Below are positions 35,693 to 45,530 of a stretch of 64,000 bases of DNA, piece by piece. The notes under the pieces were generated by a model. The model searched no databases, was not told the origin of the DNA, and was given only the letters and a program-made list of their open reading frames with translations. The DNA comes from Catonia carolina (lineage: Eukaryota; Arthropoda; Insecta; Hemiptera; Achilidae). A program made the translations under genes and the position numbers. Within the stretch, counting starts at the first letter, position 1; the number at the start of each line of letters is the position of its first letter. Location: positions 91,924,469 through 91,988,468 of the forward strand of contig JAQMRL010000003.1 in the NCBI GenBank assembly GCA_035578175.1. The letters are read 5' to 3'.

Positions 35693-35803
35693 TTTTTTTG
35701 ACTTTAAACTTTATTTTTATTCACACTGTACAGAACTTAACAACTAGTGAATGAGATGAAAGGTTTATGATAGTGGAGCCAGCCCAATGGCCAATTTCGA
35801 CAA
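35693..35803 (-). mobile_element. 111-bp 5'-truncated retrocopy inside the transposon terminus
   Basis: On the minus strand it ends with aataaaaataaagtttaaag and an A run (plus T run at 35693-35699), like a polyadenylated transcript end. The target duplication is cattaatt at 35685-35692 and 35804-35811. Removing the segment restores the inverted repeat of the mariner-type element. The source transcript is unknown. Confidence 0.7.
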
Positions 35804-35934
35804 CATTAATTAAGTTAGTAGAGAGTTCAACAGATTTTGTCTATTTATCATGCGTTTTTTTTATTTAATTAAAAAATAATTTTTAAAAAAATAACGTTTG
35901 TCTATTATTGACTTATTTACATCATTCTCTTCGG

Positions 35935-36515
35935 ATTTAAATTCTCTACAAGTTTTGTATAAGAATTTCTTGAGTTTATTATCCATTTAACAAAGTTCAT
36001 CTGCTTCAAACCTAAAAGAAACTTGTTTTTCGGGACCAAGTTTTGCGTATTTCATCAGATATCTTAAAAATTACTGCAGCTACAGGTCTGAAACCTGTTT
36101 TGTTCAAATTTTCTGTTCATTTTACATACGATACGGTAAAATTTATGCCTAATTTAACGCCCAACAAATATCTATAGAGCTTCGTTTCAACGGGGTAACT
36201 GAAATTCTGACGAAACCTTTCACCCTGTATAACTCGGTAACTGATGATTTTTGGACCTACGTTAATTTGAACTTTTTTTCTTCTTTTGTTGTGGTGAATC
36301 ACGCCTTGAATTCTTGGACCTTTTTCAGAACGCCCTGTATATGTGTGTGTGTGTGCGCGCGCGCGTGTTTTTGGAGTATACAGTCGACTAGCAGCTAATT
36401 TTTGGTACAATTTGTTATTTACATTATTGCTATTTTATTTACAGTTATATTTTGTTATTGTACATTAGGCCTAAACATGTTTCCCGTGCGAAGCCGCGCG
36501 GGGTATGTATGCTAG
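35935..36515 (+). mobile_element. Helitron-like 3' end with unassigned 5' boundary
   Basis: At 36482-36501 a GC-rich hairpin (cccgtgcg-aagc-cgcgcggg, one G-T pair) is followed nine bases later by CTAG and then TT at 36512-36517. This is the classic Helitron 3' terminus: a hairpin about 10 bases before CTRR, inserted between A and T. A (TG)n(CG)n tract lies at 36340-36366. The body resembles 26030-26420. I could not place the 5' TC end, so the left boundary is nominal. Confidence 0.5.
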
Positions 36516-36898
36516 TTAATAATATTAATATTTAATAATTTGTAGGGTTCTTAATAATAATTTTATTATACCTATTGAACTGGTATAGAAATTATGTAAC
36601 TTTTACGTTTCACTTCAAAATAAGTCTTTGTACCATAATTCATATTAAACTTTACGTACTATTATTTAGTTTATTTCAATTCACAATAAACTTTGTAGTT
36701 TGGCAAAACAGAATGTCTCTAATCATTTAAGAATGTGGGTTGCAGAAGGAAAATAAACTGATCTTACGCAATGGGACAACTGTAAATATCCGCTGAACTC
36801 TAAACGAACCGTATATTTTACTTCCTTTCAGTAGAAGCTAAATTACATTATGTTTTATTAATTATAAATTAAAACCAAATAAGGCAACAATGTTTTAG

Positions 36899-36983
36899 TA
36901 AGTACTAATCAAAGCGATTTAGGGTGCTACAATTAATTAAAGTACTTTAAAATCCGTACTATGTACGCTTTGATTAGTACTTA
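36899..36983. repeat. 85-bp hairpin with perfect 18-bp arms
   Basis: taagtactaatcaaagcg at 36899-36916 is the exact reverse complement of 36966-36983. The loop is 49 bases. It could be a tiny MITE. Confidence 0.8.
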
Positions 36984-37200
36984 TATGCCGTAGAATAGTT
37001 TAATCACAAATTTAGGAATCGTTTGAATCACAAAAAAAACAATAGGTAGAGCAATAAACAATATGGTAAGTTTACAATTATAATACCGATAAAACAAAAG
37101 GGAAATACAAATGCGCCAACAGTTCCCACTATTCTGAATGAAGTGATTTGCAAAGACAGAACATTATGCTTCTCCTGTATACATTACAGACTAACAGTGT

Positions 37201-37655
37201 TGTACGAAACTTGGCATCAGTGTACTGCTAATACACACAAGGCTACATTGTACGGTTGTAACAGACGGTTCAACTGAGGACTTATTTTGAATTTTTTGTT
37301 AACTATGAGAATGGCTCGTGAGTCCTCACTTATACGACTTAAGGCAATACAATGTGTGTATGAAACTTGGCATCAGTGTACTGCTAATACACACAAGGCT
37401 ACATTGTACGGTTGTAACAGACGGTTCAACTGAGGACTTATTTTGAATTTTTTGTTAACTATGAGAATGGCTCGTGAGTCCTCACTTATACGACTTAAGG
37501 CAATACAATGTGTGTATGAAACTTGGCATCAGTGTACTGCTAATACACACAAGGCTACATTGTACGGTTGTAACAGACGGTTCAACTGAGGACTTATTTT
37601 GAATTTTTTGTTAACTTTGAGAATGGCTCGAGAGTCCTCGGTTATGCGGTTTAGA
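37201..37655. repeat. 156-bp tandem repeat, 2.9 units
   Basis: Units start at 37201, 37357 and 37513 with tgta(c/t)gaaacttggcatc. The first two are almost identical over all 156 bp. The third diverges after ttaactttgagaatggctcg. Each unit contains tgaggac and, 40-50 bases on, gtcctcac. Confidence 0.95.
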
Positions 37656-37924
37656 ACAAGAACTTGTGTGTTTGGTGTGTATGACTCTCAAGTGTCAGCG
37701 CTACGTGGGAGACACACTTGGAACTAACTGTCCCTGCACACCATACTAACAGGGGACATTTTTTTTTTCTTAAAAATATATACTTTTCTGAATCGTAGGA
37801 GGCCGTAGAAGCCGAATTTCAACGTTTTACGTTCCGAGGACCATGTGTGTGTCCTCAGTCCGTTTTTAGTCCTCAGTACGTCAATGAAAATCAATACCAA
37901 TGTCCCCCAATAGCCCTATTGCCA

Positions 37925-38082
37925 AACACACACACACACACACACACCAATCGCTAAAAACATGTTTTTTTTTGGGTTAGGGGGGTCTCAAAACGTATAG
38001 ATCCGGTGAAAACTCGATTTTGAAAATTTACATGAAAACAATACTTTCCTTCCTATATATTCATATAGGCAAGAGAAAGTAA
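37925..38082 (+). mobile_element. C element, right end
   Basis: A (CA)n tract is followed by accaatcgctaaaaacatg, gggggtctcaaaacg, aaaactcgattttgaaa and the terminal block ending ggcaagagaaagtaaa. It complements the left part that ends at 33150. Confidence 0.8.
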
Positions 38083-38084
38083 AA

Positions 38085-38730
38085 AAATCGTTTCCATGAG
38101 ACGACGTGTCTTATGGATGGTGACAATTTTTAAAATGGCTTTCCTTTGACTTTTGCAAAAAACCATCAGTGATTTTTTTTATCTACTCTTTAAGAGAAAC
38201 CGAATGACTTTACTTTTGTTTCTAAATTCTGACTTTGATCTTTTGACTTCTGGTTTTGGGCTACTTCCAGTCAAAACCGGATCGTCAAACCTAATTCACG
38301 CCCACTATTTTTTTATATAGATTACGAATCCGAAAACAGTTTGTTGCTATCTTTTGTAATTTTTGACATCTAGGTGTGACGGACGGACTAAGAGAAATGA
38401 TGATGATAATTTTAAAAATTGCTACCAATAACATCAAACACTAGCAAATATTCAAACCCCTAAGTGACAAAAAATAAGATTATTTTTCATTTTTTCTTCC
38501 TCTCCTCCTCATTTTTTAAAACAATTTATGGTCGGATTCATCACAAATGTGTTCCAAAATTGGGTTTCGGGATCGGATTTAGATTTCGGAGCAATAAAGA
38601 ATAACGGTGAACACGGATTGTAAAGCTTTCAAAAATTAAGGATTTTTTACGTCTGATAGTTTTTCACATTAATACTAATGCAGAGAATTAAGGATAATAG
38701 AAGAAAATGATTGATGAAAAAATGCCAAAC
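38085..38730. other. No recognisable gene
   Basis: AT-rich with scattered short frames; nothing supported. Confidence 0.4.
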
Positions 38731-38734
38731 CTAA

Positions 38735-38805
38735 CAGGGAATCGACTCTGGATCCTTGGCCTAGAATTCAGTCGCACTCACCATTACACCACGGGCCGGT
38801 TAAAA
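38735..38805 (-). mobile_element. tRNA-like SINE head
   Basis: On the minus strand aaccggcccgtggtgtaatg (A-box region) is followed, 45 bases on, by gagtcgattccctg (B-box-like). Both pol III boxes are recognisable. The body after the head is indistinct and no second copy was found in the window. Confidence 0.45.
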
Positions 38806-38809
38806 AAAT

Positions 38810-39700
38810 TGAGGAAAGAAAAGGATGAATTTGTAAGCAATTTTTAAATTGAATAGTTTAAAGAACCAGTAGATTAAATTAAGTGTAATTTTTTAAGACA
38901 CAATAGTGCTAAGCCATGTTGGCTGAGGTAATGTATTGCCGTGTACAATAGCTTTTATATTTATCTATTTGCTGCATAATAATATTAAAATTAACTGCAG
39001 TACTATTAATATAAAATTACGATGAGAAACCAGACGTTAAAAAATAAAATTTGCGACCAAAGTAAATTTAATTTGGGAATTATAATTTTATAATCTTATA
39101 AATCTTCTTAAGAAATACTTCATGAAATATTCTTCGCGTTATAAACTATAAAATTATAGCTTTTAAAAGTTTGTATTAAACATCTAGCGAGGTTGCAATT
39201 GGAGCATATTTTAGCATAAATAATAATAATAATAAAGTACGTGGTAATAAATTTATAACTGATGTGAAAGCATATTTTACTTTAGATGATAGGGTTCTCT
39301 AGAGATTTCACTGTTCTCTAGTTATAGAGTAAGTAACTCTAGATAAAGTTACTTTGTACCCTGACCACAGGCAGAGCTGTGGTCTTACCAAAGAGAGATG
39401 CTCCCATACGCTTGCACTTTATCTTTACATGCATGTGCTTTTGTGTAACTAAGTAAGACGCAATCATACGCGCACCCGCATTTGAAGTTTATGCTTTGTT
39501 CTTTACTTTTATTACATCGTGTCAAAAACAATTACTGCGATTTTATTTTGTAAAACATTATGATATTTTAGGGAAACTTTGTCTGAAACGTAGATAATCA
39601 GGATGCGAAAACACAAAACAAATGGAATAATTTGTTTAAGTTTACTTTATGTTGTATCAACATCTTGGTCATTAAAGACTACTGTAAGATATGGAACGGT
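38810..39700. other. No recognisable gene; (AAT)n tract
   Basis: AT-rich, with (AAT)n at 39216-39236. Confidence 0.4.
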
Positions 39701-39704
39701 GAGG

Positions 39705-39770
39705 GTGAAGGTGTAATAATTTCCAGACCCTAGCCGGAAATCAAACTAGGGACCTTCCGGGTTCCTTATT
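39705..39770 (-). mobile_element. SINE-3 fragment
   Basis: On plus, aataatttccagaccctagc is the reverse of the family's agggtctggaaaattatt block. A B-box-like block (aatcaaactaggg on plus) follows. Both ends are missing. Confidence 0.45.
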
Positions 39771-40114
39771 AGTGGATGAAGAAAGTGAGGGATGTGAGGA
39801 TAAACAGAAAATTAGTTATTGAAAATGAAATTGTCAGAAGAAAATATTAGATACTAAGACACATTAAAGATGCAATTACAAATTCATGTGTTATTTCAAA
39901 GGATTTTTTTTTTGTATTTAATTCCTATTACAGTACTGTACATTGAGCTGCATAACTTTCGTATATGATAATTAAATATCGGTAAGGAATTTCACTTTAA
40001 GGAGAAGAGGTACCCAGGTGTACATTCAAGGAAAATTTAAATTAATTTTTTTCATTTAATTAGTTAATAAATTAATTAACTAATTAAAATTAATTTTTTT
40101 AATTCATATAACTT

Positions 40115-40479
40115 GCCCATAACAGGGGGGGGTGGAGTATTACTTTTTTGCACTCGATCTGCTAGTTTCAGGTCTACGGAGAATAGTTCTGTTTCTTACC
40201 ACACGGTTGGCCAATTATATAACTAAAGCATTAGGAACAAAAGAGGTTGAGGTGTAAAAGACACTTGTGAGAGTTATCTCCTCTGAAAGTAATGAATTTC
40301 ATTATACAATGAAACCCTTTGGTGAACAAATAGAAGGTGTTATTTGCAGGGTGGAAAGTAGATGCTTTTCAGAGGACCTGGATAGCTGATAAGCACACTT
40401 TTCAACTCAGTGAGGAAGGTAAGTGTAAACCATATCACTCCTCGTTTTAAAGTCTTAGTAAAGTCTCTAGAGATTCAAA
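40115..40479 (+). repeat. AAC repeat, copy 7, 3'-truncated
   Basis: Starts gcccataacagg and runs to the tctagagattcaaac block. It lacks the tail end. It stops a few bases before the RTE-like insertion, but the missing end is not found on the far side, so the loss is older. Confidence 0.75.
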
Positions 40480-40496
40480 CTCTCTAAAGATTTTGT

Positions 40497-43400
40497 CTTC
40501 TTCTTCTTCTTCTTCACTTCCAAGGATTAGGTTTCTTGAACCTGTTCCGGTACCCATCTGTTCCTCGGTCGTCCTATATCTCTTCTTCCTGTAGGTTTGT
40601 AGTTTCTGGCGGCTTTTGGTATTCTCTCGCCTGGCATGCGATTCAAATGGCTGCACCATCTGTTCCTGTTCTGCTTGATTCTGTCTAGCAACGGTAAAGC
40701 ATTCAGTGTTTTTCTAATTTCTTCATTTCGTAGCCTATCTCTTCGGCTGCATCCATATACACTTCGTAAGAATCTCATTTCTGCAGCCTGGATTTTGCTG
40801 TCTACCTTTCTCGTATGTATCCAGGACTCACTGCCATACATCAAAGTAGGGACAGCAATTGTATCGTAAAACTTAAGTCTCGTATCTTTTCTTGTTTTCC
40901 GTTTCAGATGTTTATGTATATTACCACAAATGCTTTGAAATTTAGATAGTTTGTAAAGCACATCTTTGTCAAAGTCATACGAAACATCATTACCAAGATA
41001 TTTGAAATGAGAAACTTGTTCAAGCACTCTTCCTCCTAATTCTATTTTAGTTCTTACGGTGTATTTTCCTTTAAATGCCATAGTTTTAGTTTTTGTCTGC
41101 GATATTTTCAAATTATATTTCTCAGACATTTTGTCCAACATAAAAACCGCTTTCTGTAACTCTTCTTCGCTTTGTTGTATTAATACCAAGTCATCTGCAT
41201 AGATCATGTGATTGAGCTTCATCTGTTCTGAGAGTTGTATTCCTGAATTAATGCCTATTTTCCATGTTTGCAACATGTCGTCTATATATATGTTAAATAA
41301 AGTCGGCGACATACTGCAGCCCTGTCGAACTCCCTTATTTACCAAGATGGCTTCTGTTACCTTATCATTTACTTGCAGACGGATTGTTGTCCCCTCATAC
41401 AATCCCTTCATAACTTGAATAATATGCTTTGGGTATCCTTTAGATTCAAGTATAGACCATAAGAGATTACGATTGACAGAGTCGAACGCCTTCATAAAGT
41501 CTATAAATGCTAGATGAGTTTCAAGGTTAAACTCTCGTCTTTTTGATATAATTTGGTTCATGGTAAAAATTGCATCTGAGCATGACCTTCCTTTTCTGAA
41601 ACCCATCTGTTCCTCTGAAATCAAACTATCCACAATCCTCCTTAGTCTTGAATTGATTATTCTTGCATATACTTTATAGGTGGTGTCCAGCAAACTGATA
41701 CCTCTGTAATTATTTGGGTCCGTTCTACCCCCTTTTTTATAGAGGGAAATAACCTTTGCTTCTAACCATTCTTTGGGAACTATGTGATATTTCCAACACA
41801 TATTAAAGAAATGTAAAATTCGCAGGTGTAGCAACAACCCTCCACACTTCAATAATTCCGCGTTCAGTCCATTCAATCCCGGAGCTTTCCTGTTCTTTGT
41901 GCCCTTCAATGCTTCTGATAGTTCTTCCATGGTTATCTGGTCAACACAGCATCCTTCACAGTGAGCTTCGACAGCAACTGGTTCAACATCCTCATACCAT
42001 AGTTTTCCATAATGTTCTACCCATTCCTCTGTACTTATGCAGTTTACTCTAATCGAGTCTCTTTCAGTTTTGTTGAATACCTTCATTACTTTATATGCTA
42101 GCGATTGCCTTCCATGTAAGTCATGTTCAATAGTCCCAATGAACGTATCCCAAGATTGTTGATGGGCTCTTCTTACTAATTTTGAGGCTTCATTTCTTGC
42201 TCTCTTGTATTCCTCTTTATTGTCAGGTGTTTGATTCCCTAAATATTTTTTGTATTTTTCGTTTTTCTCATTGACTACTGCTTCTACCTCCTTGGTCCAA
42301 ATCTTGACACCTTTTCTTTTCCTATATCTATTTTTCCGACCAAGAGCTTCCTCTGCGGCTTTAACTATGATGTTCTTGATGTTATTCCATTCTATCTCAA
42401 TGTTACTATCATCTGTAGGTATGTTTTGAAGATGTTGATTCACACGTTCTTGATATAAGTATTTCACACTGTCTTCTTCTAAGAGATGCACTTTAAAGAC
42501 TTCATCACTGTTCCCATTTGTTTGCTTCTGTTTTTTGTTTTTCTTCCATTTCGTGTATAATTCTATTTTTGCTATAACCAAATAGTGGTCTGAATATATA
42601 TCACAGCCACGAAAAACACTTGTATCTGTCATTTGCTTTGCTATGTTCTTGTTAGCAATCACATAGTCGATCAGCGATTTGCTTCCACGTGCGGCCCATG
42701 TATATCTGTGTATGTCCTTTTTCCGAAAAAACGTGTTCATCACTTTCAGTTCATTGTATGTGGCGAACTCTCTGAGAACTTCCCCATTCCTATTTCTTGT
42801 TGTTTCTCCAAAGGTTCCTACAACATTGGGTATTGGTTCGTTTCCCACTCTCGCATTAAGATCTCCGATTACTAATACACTGCCTTTTTTGTTGTAGGTT
42901 TCCAGTTCTTTTTGTAAACAGTCATAAAATAAAGCAGTCTCCTCATCCTTTCCCTCTTCTGGGGCATAAACCCCTATAACGACTAGGCATCCTCGATCAT
43001 GTTTGAATTTCACAGTGATTATCCGTTCGTTAACATATTTGTAATCTTTTATTTTCCGTTCCCATTTCTTATCAACAAATATTGCCACACCTTTGGCCGC
43101 TCTGCTATGGCTATCCACCCCACTATAAAACATAGCATAATCTCCAACATATTTTGAGCCAGTTAACTTCTTTTTTGTTTCTGTTACAACAGCGATATTT
43201 ATGTTTTTATTCTGTAGTATCTTACATAATTCGGTTTCTTTATTGTTGATTCCTCTAACATTCCACGTTGCTATTTTTAACTTTTCCGCAATCCAATTTC
43301 GTGATTTATTTCGTATCCTATTTATATTTCCAATGTTCCTGTCCTGTCCGAGGCTATCTTGGGTACTGCAAGTAAAGTAATTTTTCCATGGATAGGATAC

Positions 43401-43642
43401 TAGCCTATCGCACAACCCCCTTACTAGGAGGACCAGAATTTGAGGTTTATTCCTTTCCATTTCAGCCGCCCATTCTGGGATCAGACGCTGTTTGGGGCCG
43501 CCCAATCTGGGTACAGACGCCCCGGTTACCTGTTGGTCCGCGGGAGGTATTTCATTTCCCTCCTACCACCCAATATTGGGAGGCATCCCCCTATCCGCCA
43601 CCTGAGGACGCGCCCTCTAGAGGTTACAGGCTCCCCCGAGGG
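40497..43642 (-). mobile_element. RTE-like LINE, nearly full-length, recent insertion
   Basis: A 3146-bp minus-strand element is flanked by the perfect 12-bp duplication taaagattttgt (40485-40496 and 43643-43654). It consists of a GC-rich 5' leader (about 43506-43642), one long frame, and a very short 3' end that finishes in a (GAA)n tail (plus TTC run at 40497-40515). Simple-repeat tails are typical of the RTE group. An intact frame and exact duplication point to a young insertion. Confidence 0.9.
40527..43505 (-). CDS. Endonuclease/reverse transcriptase of an RTE-like LINE, 992 aa
   Basis: The single polyprotein copies the element by target-primed reverse transcription. Residues about 77-310 form an apurinic-type (EEP) endonuclease: KIATWNVRG (Asn82), VVTETK (Glu109), GVYAPEEG, VIGDLNARVG, LIDYVIA, and SDHYLVI near the end. 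The reverse transcriptase follows: KVISLYKKGGRTDPNNYRGIS, EEQMGFRKGRS, FIDFMKAFDS (Asp669, Asp675), GVRQGCSMSPTLFNIY, and MIYADDLVLI with YADD at 769-772. A thumb-like tail has HFKYLGNDVS, LMYGSESW, RNEEIRK and RGRPRNRW-like residues. There are no internal stops or frame shifts. The ATG at 43503-43505 is the first in the long frame; a start slightly downstream, nearer the endonuclease, is possible. Clade placement as RTE-like rests on the tail and single-frame layout. Confidence 0.9.
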   Translation of the reverse strand: MGGPKQRLIPEWAAEMERNKPQILVLLVRGLCDRLVSYPWKNYFTCSTQDSLGQDRNIGNINRIRNKSRNWIAEKLKIATWNVRGINNKETELCKILQNKNINIAVVTETKKKLTGSKYVGDYAMFYSGVDSHSRAAKGVAIFVDKKWERKIKDYKYVNERIITVKFKHDRGCLVVIGVYAPEEGKDEETALFYDCLQKELETYNKKGSVLVIGDLNARVGNEPIPNVVGTFGETTRNRNGEVLREFATYNELKVMNTFFRKKDIHRYTWAARGSKSLIDYVIANKNIAKQMTDTSVFRGCDIYSDHYLVIAKIELYTKWKKNKKQKQTNGNSDEVFKVHLLEEDSVKYLYQERVNQHLQNIPTDDSNIEIEWNNIKNIIVKAAEEALGRKNRYRKRKGVKIWTKEVEAVVNEKNEKYKKYLGNQTPDNKEEYKRARNEASKLVRRAHQQSWDTFIGTIEHDLHGRQSLAYKVMKVFNKTERDSIRVNCISTEEWVEHYGKLWYEDVEPVAVEAHCEGCCVDQITMEELSEALKGTKNRKAPGLNGLNAELLKCGGLLLHLRILHFFNMCWKYHIVPKEWLEAKVISLYKKGGRTDPNNYRGISLLDTTYKVYARIINSRLRRIVDSLISEEQMGFRKGRSCSDAIFTMNQIISKRREFNLETHLAFIDFMKAFDSVNRNLLWSILESKGYPKHIIQVMKGLYEGTTIRLQVNDKVTEAILVNKGVRQGCSMSPTLFNIYIDDMLQTWKIGINSGIQLSEQMKLNHMIYADDLVLIQQSEEELQKAVFMLDKMSEKYNLKISQTKTKTMAFKGKYTVRTKIELGGRVLEQVSHFKYLGNDVSYDFDKDVLYKLSKFQSICGNIHKHLKRKTRKDTRLKFYDTIAVPTLMYGSESWIHTRKVDSKIQAAEMRFLRSVYGCSRRDRLRNEEIRKTLNALPLLDRIKQNRNRWCSHLNRMPGERIPKAARNYKPTGRRDIGRPRNRWVPEQVQET

Positions 43643-43689
43643 TAAAGATTTTGTATGGTGTTAAAAGACGGAATGCTAAAATGACTGAA

Positions 43690-43857
43690 TGGACTGTCTC
43701 CGTGGCCCCGTAGTTATCGAACTACACTGCAAAGATACCGGATTCGATTCTCGACCAGGTAATTGAAAATTTTACAAGTTCAAACCCACAGTTCTTTAAC
43801 CCAAAGTAGCCTAATCACTGATGACCTAACTGTTGATAAGTTTTAAAAAAAACTAAA
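43690..43857 (+). mobile_element. SINE-3 copy, most complete head
   Basis: Head gtctccgtggccccgtagtt, B-box-like ccggattcgattctcg, then the family body (cacagttctttaacccaaag, tagcctaatcactga) and an A-rich end that abuts a C element at 43858. Confidence 0.65.
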
Positions 43858-44858
43858 AAATCTGGTGTGAAATACTCACTCAACTTTCTCTTGCCAATGC
43901 AAATAATTAACAATATAACCTAACATTAGCAATAAAACATTAAAAATAAACAATAAACTAACCTCAAAAACATAATCTTATTTTAATCAAGAGTGAATGA
44001 TGCAAAATGAAAATCAACCTTAGTTAGGCTTTAAAATACAGAAAATCACTGTTTCACGCTAAACTAGGCTCTGTAGAGAAAAATGCTTTGAATAAAAGTT
44101 GTAGATCTTTTCACTTCGTATAAATTTTATTATAAACACTTTTTTTGTAAAATGCATACTAAGGCTGAAATCTTTTAAAAAATCGATTTTTTTATAGATT
44201 TTAATGAAAAAAAAACAAACAGAAAAATTACTTATTACCGCTAAATTAAGCGTTGTACAAAAATTTTGTAGGATTTTAAATTCTCTACAACTTTTATTAT
44301 TTATACAATTTTGCGCTAAAATGCACGTTAAAGCCGCAATTTAAAAAAAATTTTCTTACGAGAAAACAGTCTCCTCCTGAATTTCAGCAGACATGGTGCC
44401 TACCCTATCATGTAGAATATAAAAAAATTAGTAAATAAGGCGATTTGAAAAAAAAATCTTAGAAGCTGTTTTGGGGAAAATCACGAGAAAGTGAAAAATA
44501 TCACAAATAAACTACTACTTCCGGTTGACCGATTTTGATGAGAATGTTCGTGTTGGGTCCTCTAGAGATACCTAACTTAAGTTTCATCTTTCATTTTTGT
44601 ACGATGTTTCGTTCTTGAAATATTTTGTTCGCACATACACACACACGCACGCACGCGCGCGCGCACACACACACACACACACACGCACACACACACACAC
44701 GCACACACATACACAGACTAATCGCTAAAAACATGTTTTTTGGGTTCAGGGGGTCTGATTTACGTGTAGATCCGGTGAAAACTCGATTTCAAAAAAACGA
44801 CACGAAACCAAATAATTTCCTTCCTATATATTCATATAGGTAAGAGAAAGTAAATACA
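43858..44858 (+). mobile_element. C element, full-length reference copy
   Basis: About 1.0 kb from tctggtgtgaaatactcact with actttctcttgcc, to the right end ggtaagagaaagtaaa. The short ends are inverted to each other (actttctcttgcc against the right end, one mismatch here). Internal marks: tttcacgctaaactaggctc (44053), actactacttccggttgacc (44512) and a (CA)n/(CG)n tract at 44633-44712. There is no coding capacity. It is probably a non-autonomous DNA transposon. Other copies or pieces lie at 17094, 20990, 29098, 32163/37925, 45531, 60500 and 61570. Confidence 0.8.
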
Positions 44859-44859
44859 T

Positions 44860-45530
44860 GAAAATAAACTGTTGATTCGGTTTAATATACTGTAAAGAAT
44901 ACTATGCCCTATTGCACTGCGTTTTCCATTACGAATTTAGATTCTTGATGAATATTGAAAACGATGGAAACAGGAGTAAAAAGAAGATAAATATCAAGCA
45001 AAGAGGAAAAGATTTCGAATAAAATGACAAAATTAATTAAGATAATTGAAATAAATTAATTCGATCCGTAAAGTAAAAGATGGAATATCGATTTAGTAAA
45101 TTAAGATGTTTTAAAGCAATCTAACCTCAATTTCCGTTTTTGTTTTCCTTTTGCTTTATTGAGGGATCGAAAACCATTTATATTTTCTAACGACTGAAAC
45201 CGTAGCATCTCCTTTATAATTATTAATGAAGCTCTCTTGTAATCACGAGAAGAGGCTGGGACTGAGCCAGCTTTTACAATAATTGAGACATTTTTGGCAT
45301 TCAGATATACCGCAATAAACAAACTTGTATTACTGTTTGCAATTTTACTATCAGTATGTAGGTTGCATACAATTTTACAATATAATATAAAACTTCGTTA
45401 TTTCTTTTTTTTTTTTTAAATAACACATTATATTAAAATTGTTCATGCAACTATTTACTTCTTAGTTTATTTTCTTTTACTTTCTTGCACTACATTAAAG
45501 TAAAATATGGCAAAATGTATTTATTAACAA
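44860..45530. other. No recognisable gene
   Basis: AT-rich; a 73-codon minus-strand frame (45101-45322) has no recognisable motif. Confidence 0.4.

Larger units (their letters stand above)
34238..35842 (-). mobile_element. Tc1/mariner-type DNA transposon with long inverted repeats
   Basis: The left terminus agacaaaatctgtt and the following taacttaattaatg are repeated inverted at 35805-35842. The inner part (acttaaaagaaaa, tgtattaaaa) is repeated inverted at about 35645-35684. Together they form inverted repeats of about 70-75 bp. The right arm is interrupted by a 111-bp insertion with an 8-bp target duplication. The element is 1605 bp, or about 1.49 kb without the insert, and encloses a broken transposase gene. 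Confidence 0.75.
33150..37924. mobile_element. 4.8 kb composite insertion with GAGGAC-rich arrays at both ends
   Basis: This segment separates two halves of one C element at its (CA)n tract. Its left flank has cgttccgaggac (about 33190) and a 76-bp tandem array. Its right flank has a 156-bp tandem array and cgttccgaggac again (about 37830). The hexamer GAGGAC or its complement is frequent in both flanks, and I did not notice it in the middle. The centre carries a broken mariner-type transposon and a Helitron-like end. No intact coding frame of its own is visible. That it is one element is inference. Confidence 0.45.

Noticed and set aside
43388..43664. Proline-rich plus-strand frames of 74-85 codons
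   Set aside because: They are antisense to the GC-rich leader and start of the RTE-like LINE.
44625..44843. Frame with HTHTHARAHTHTHT repeats
   Set aside because: Translation of a (CA)n/(CG)n microsatellite in a C element.
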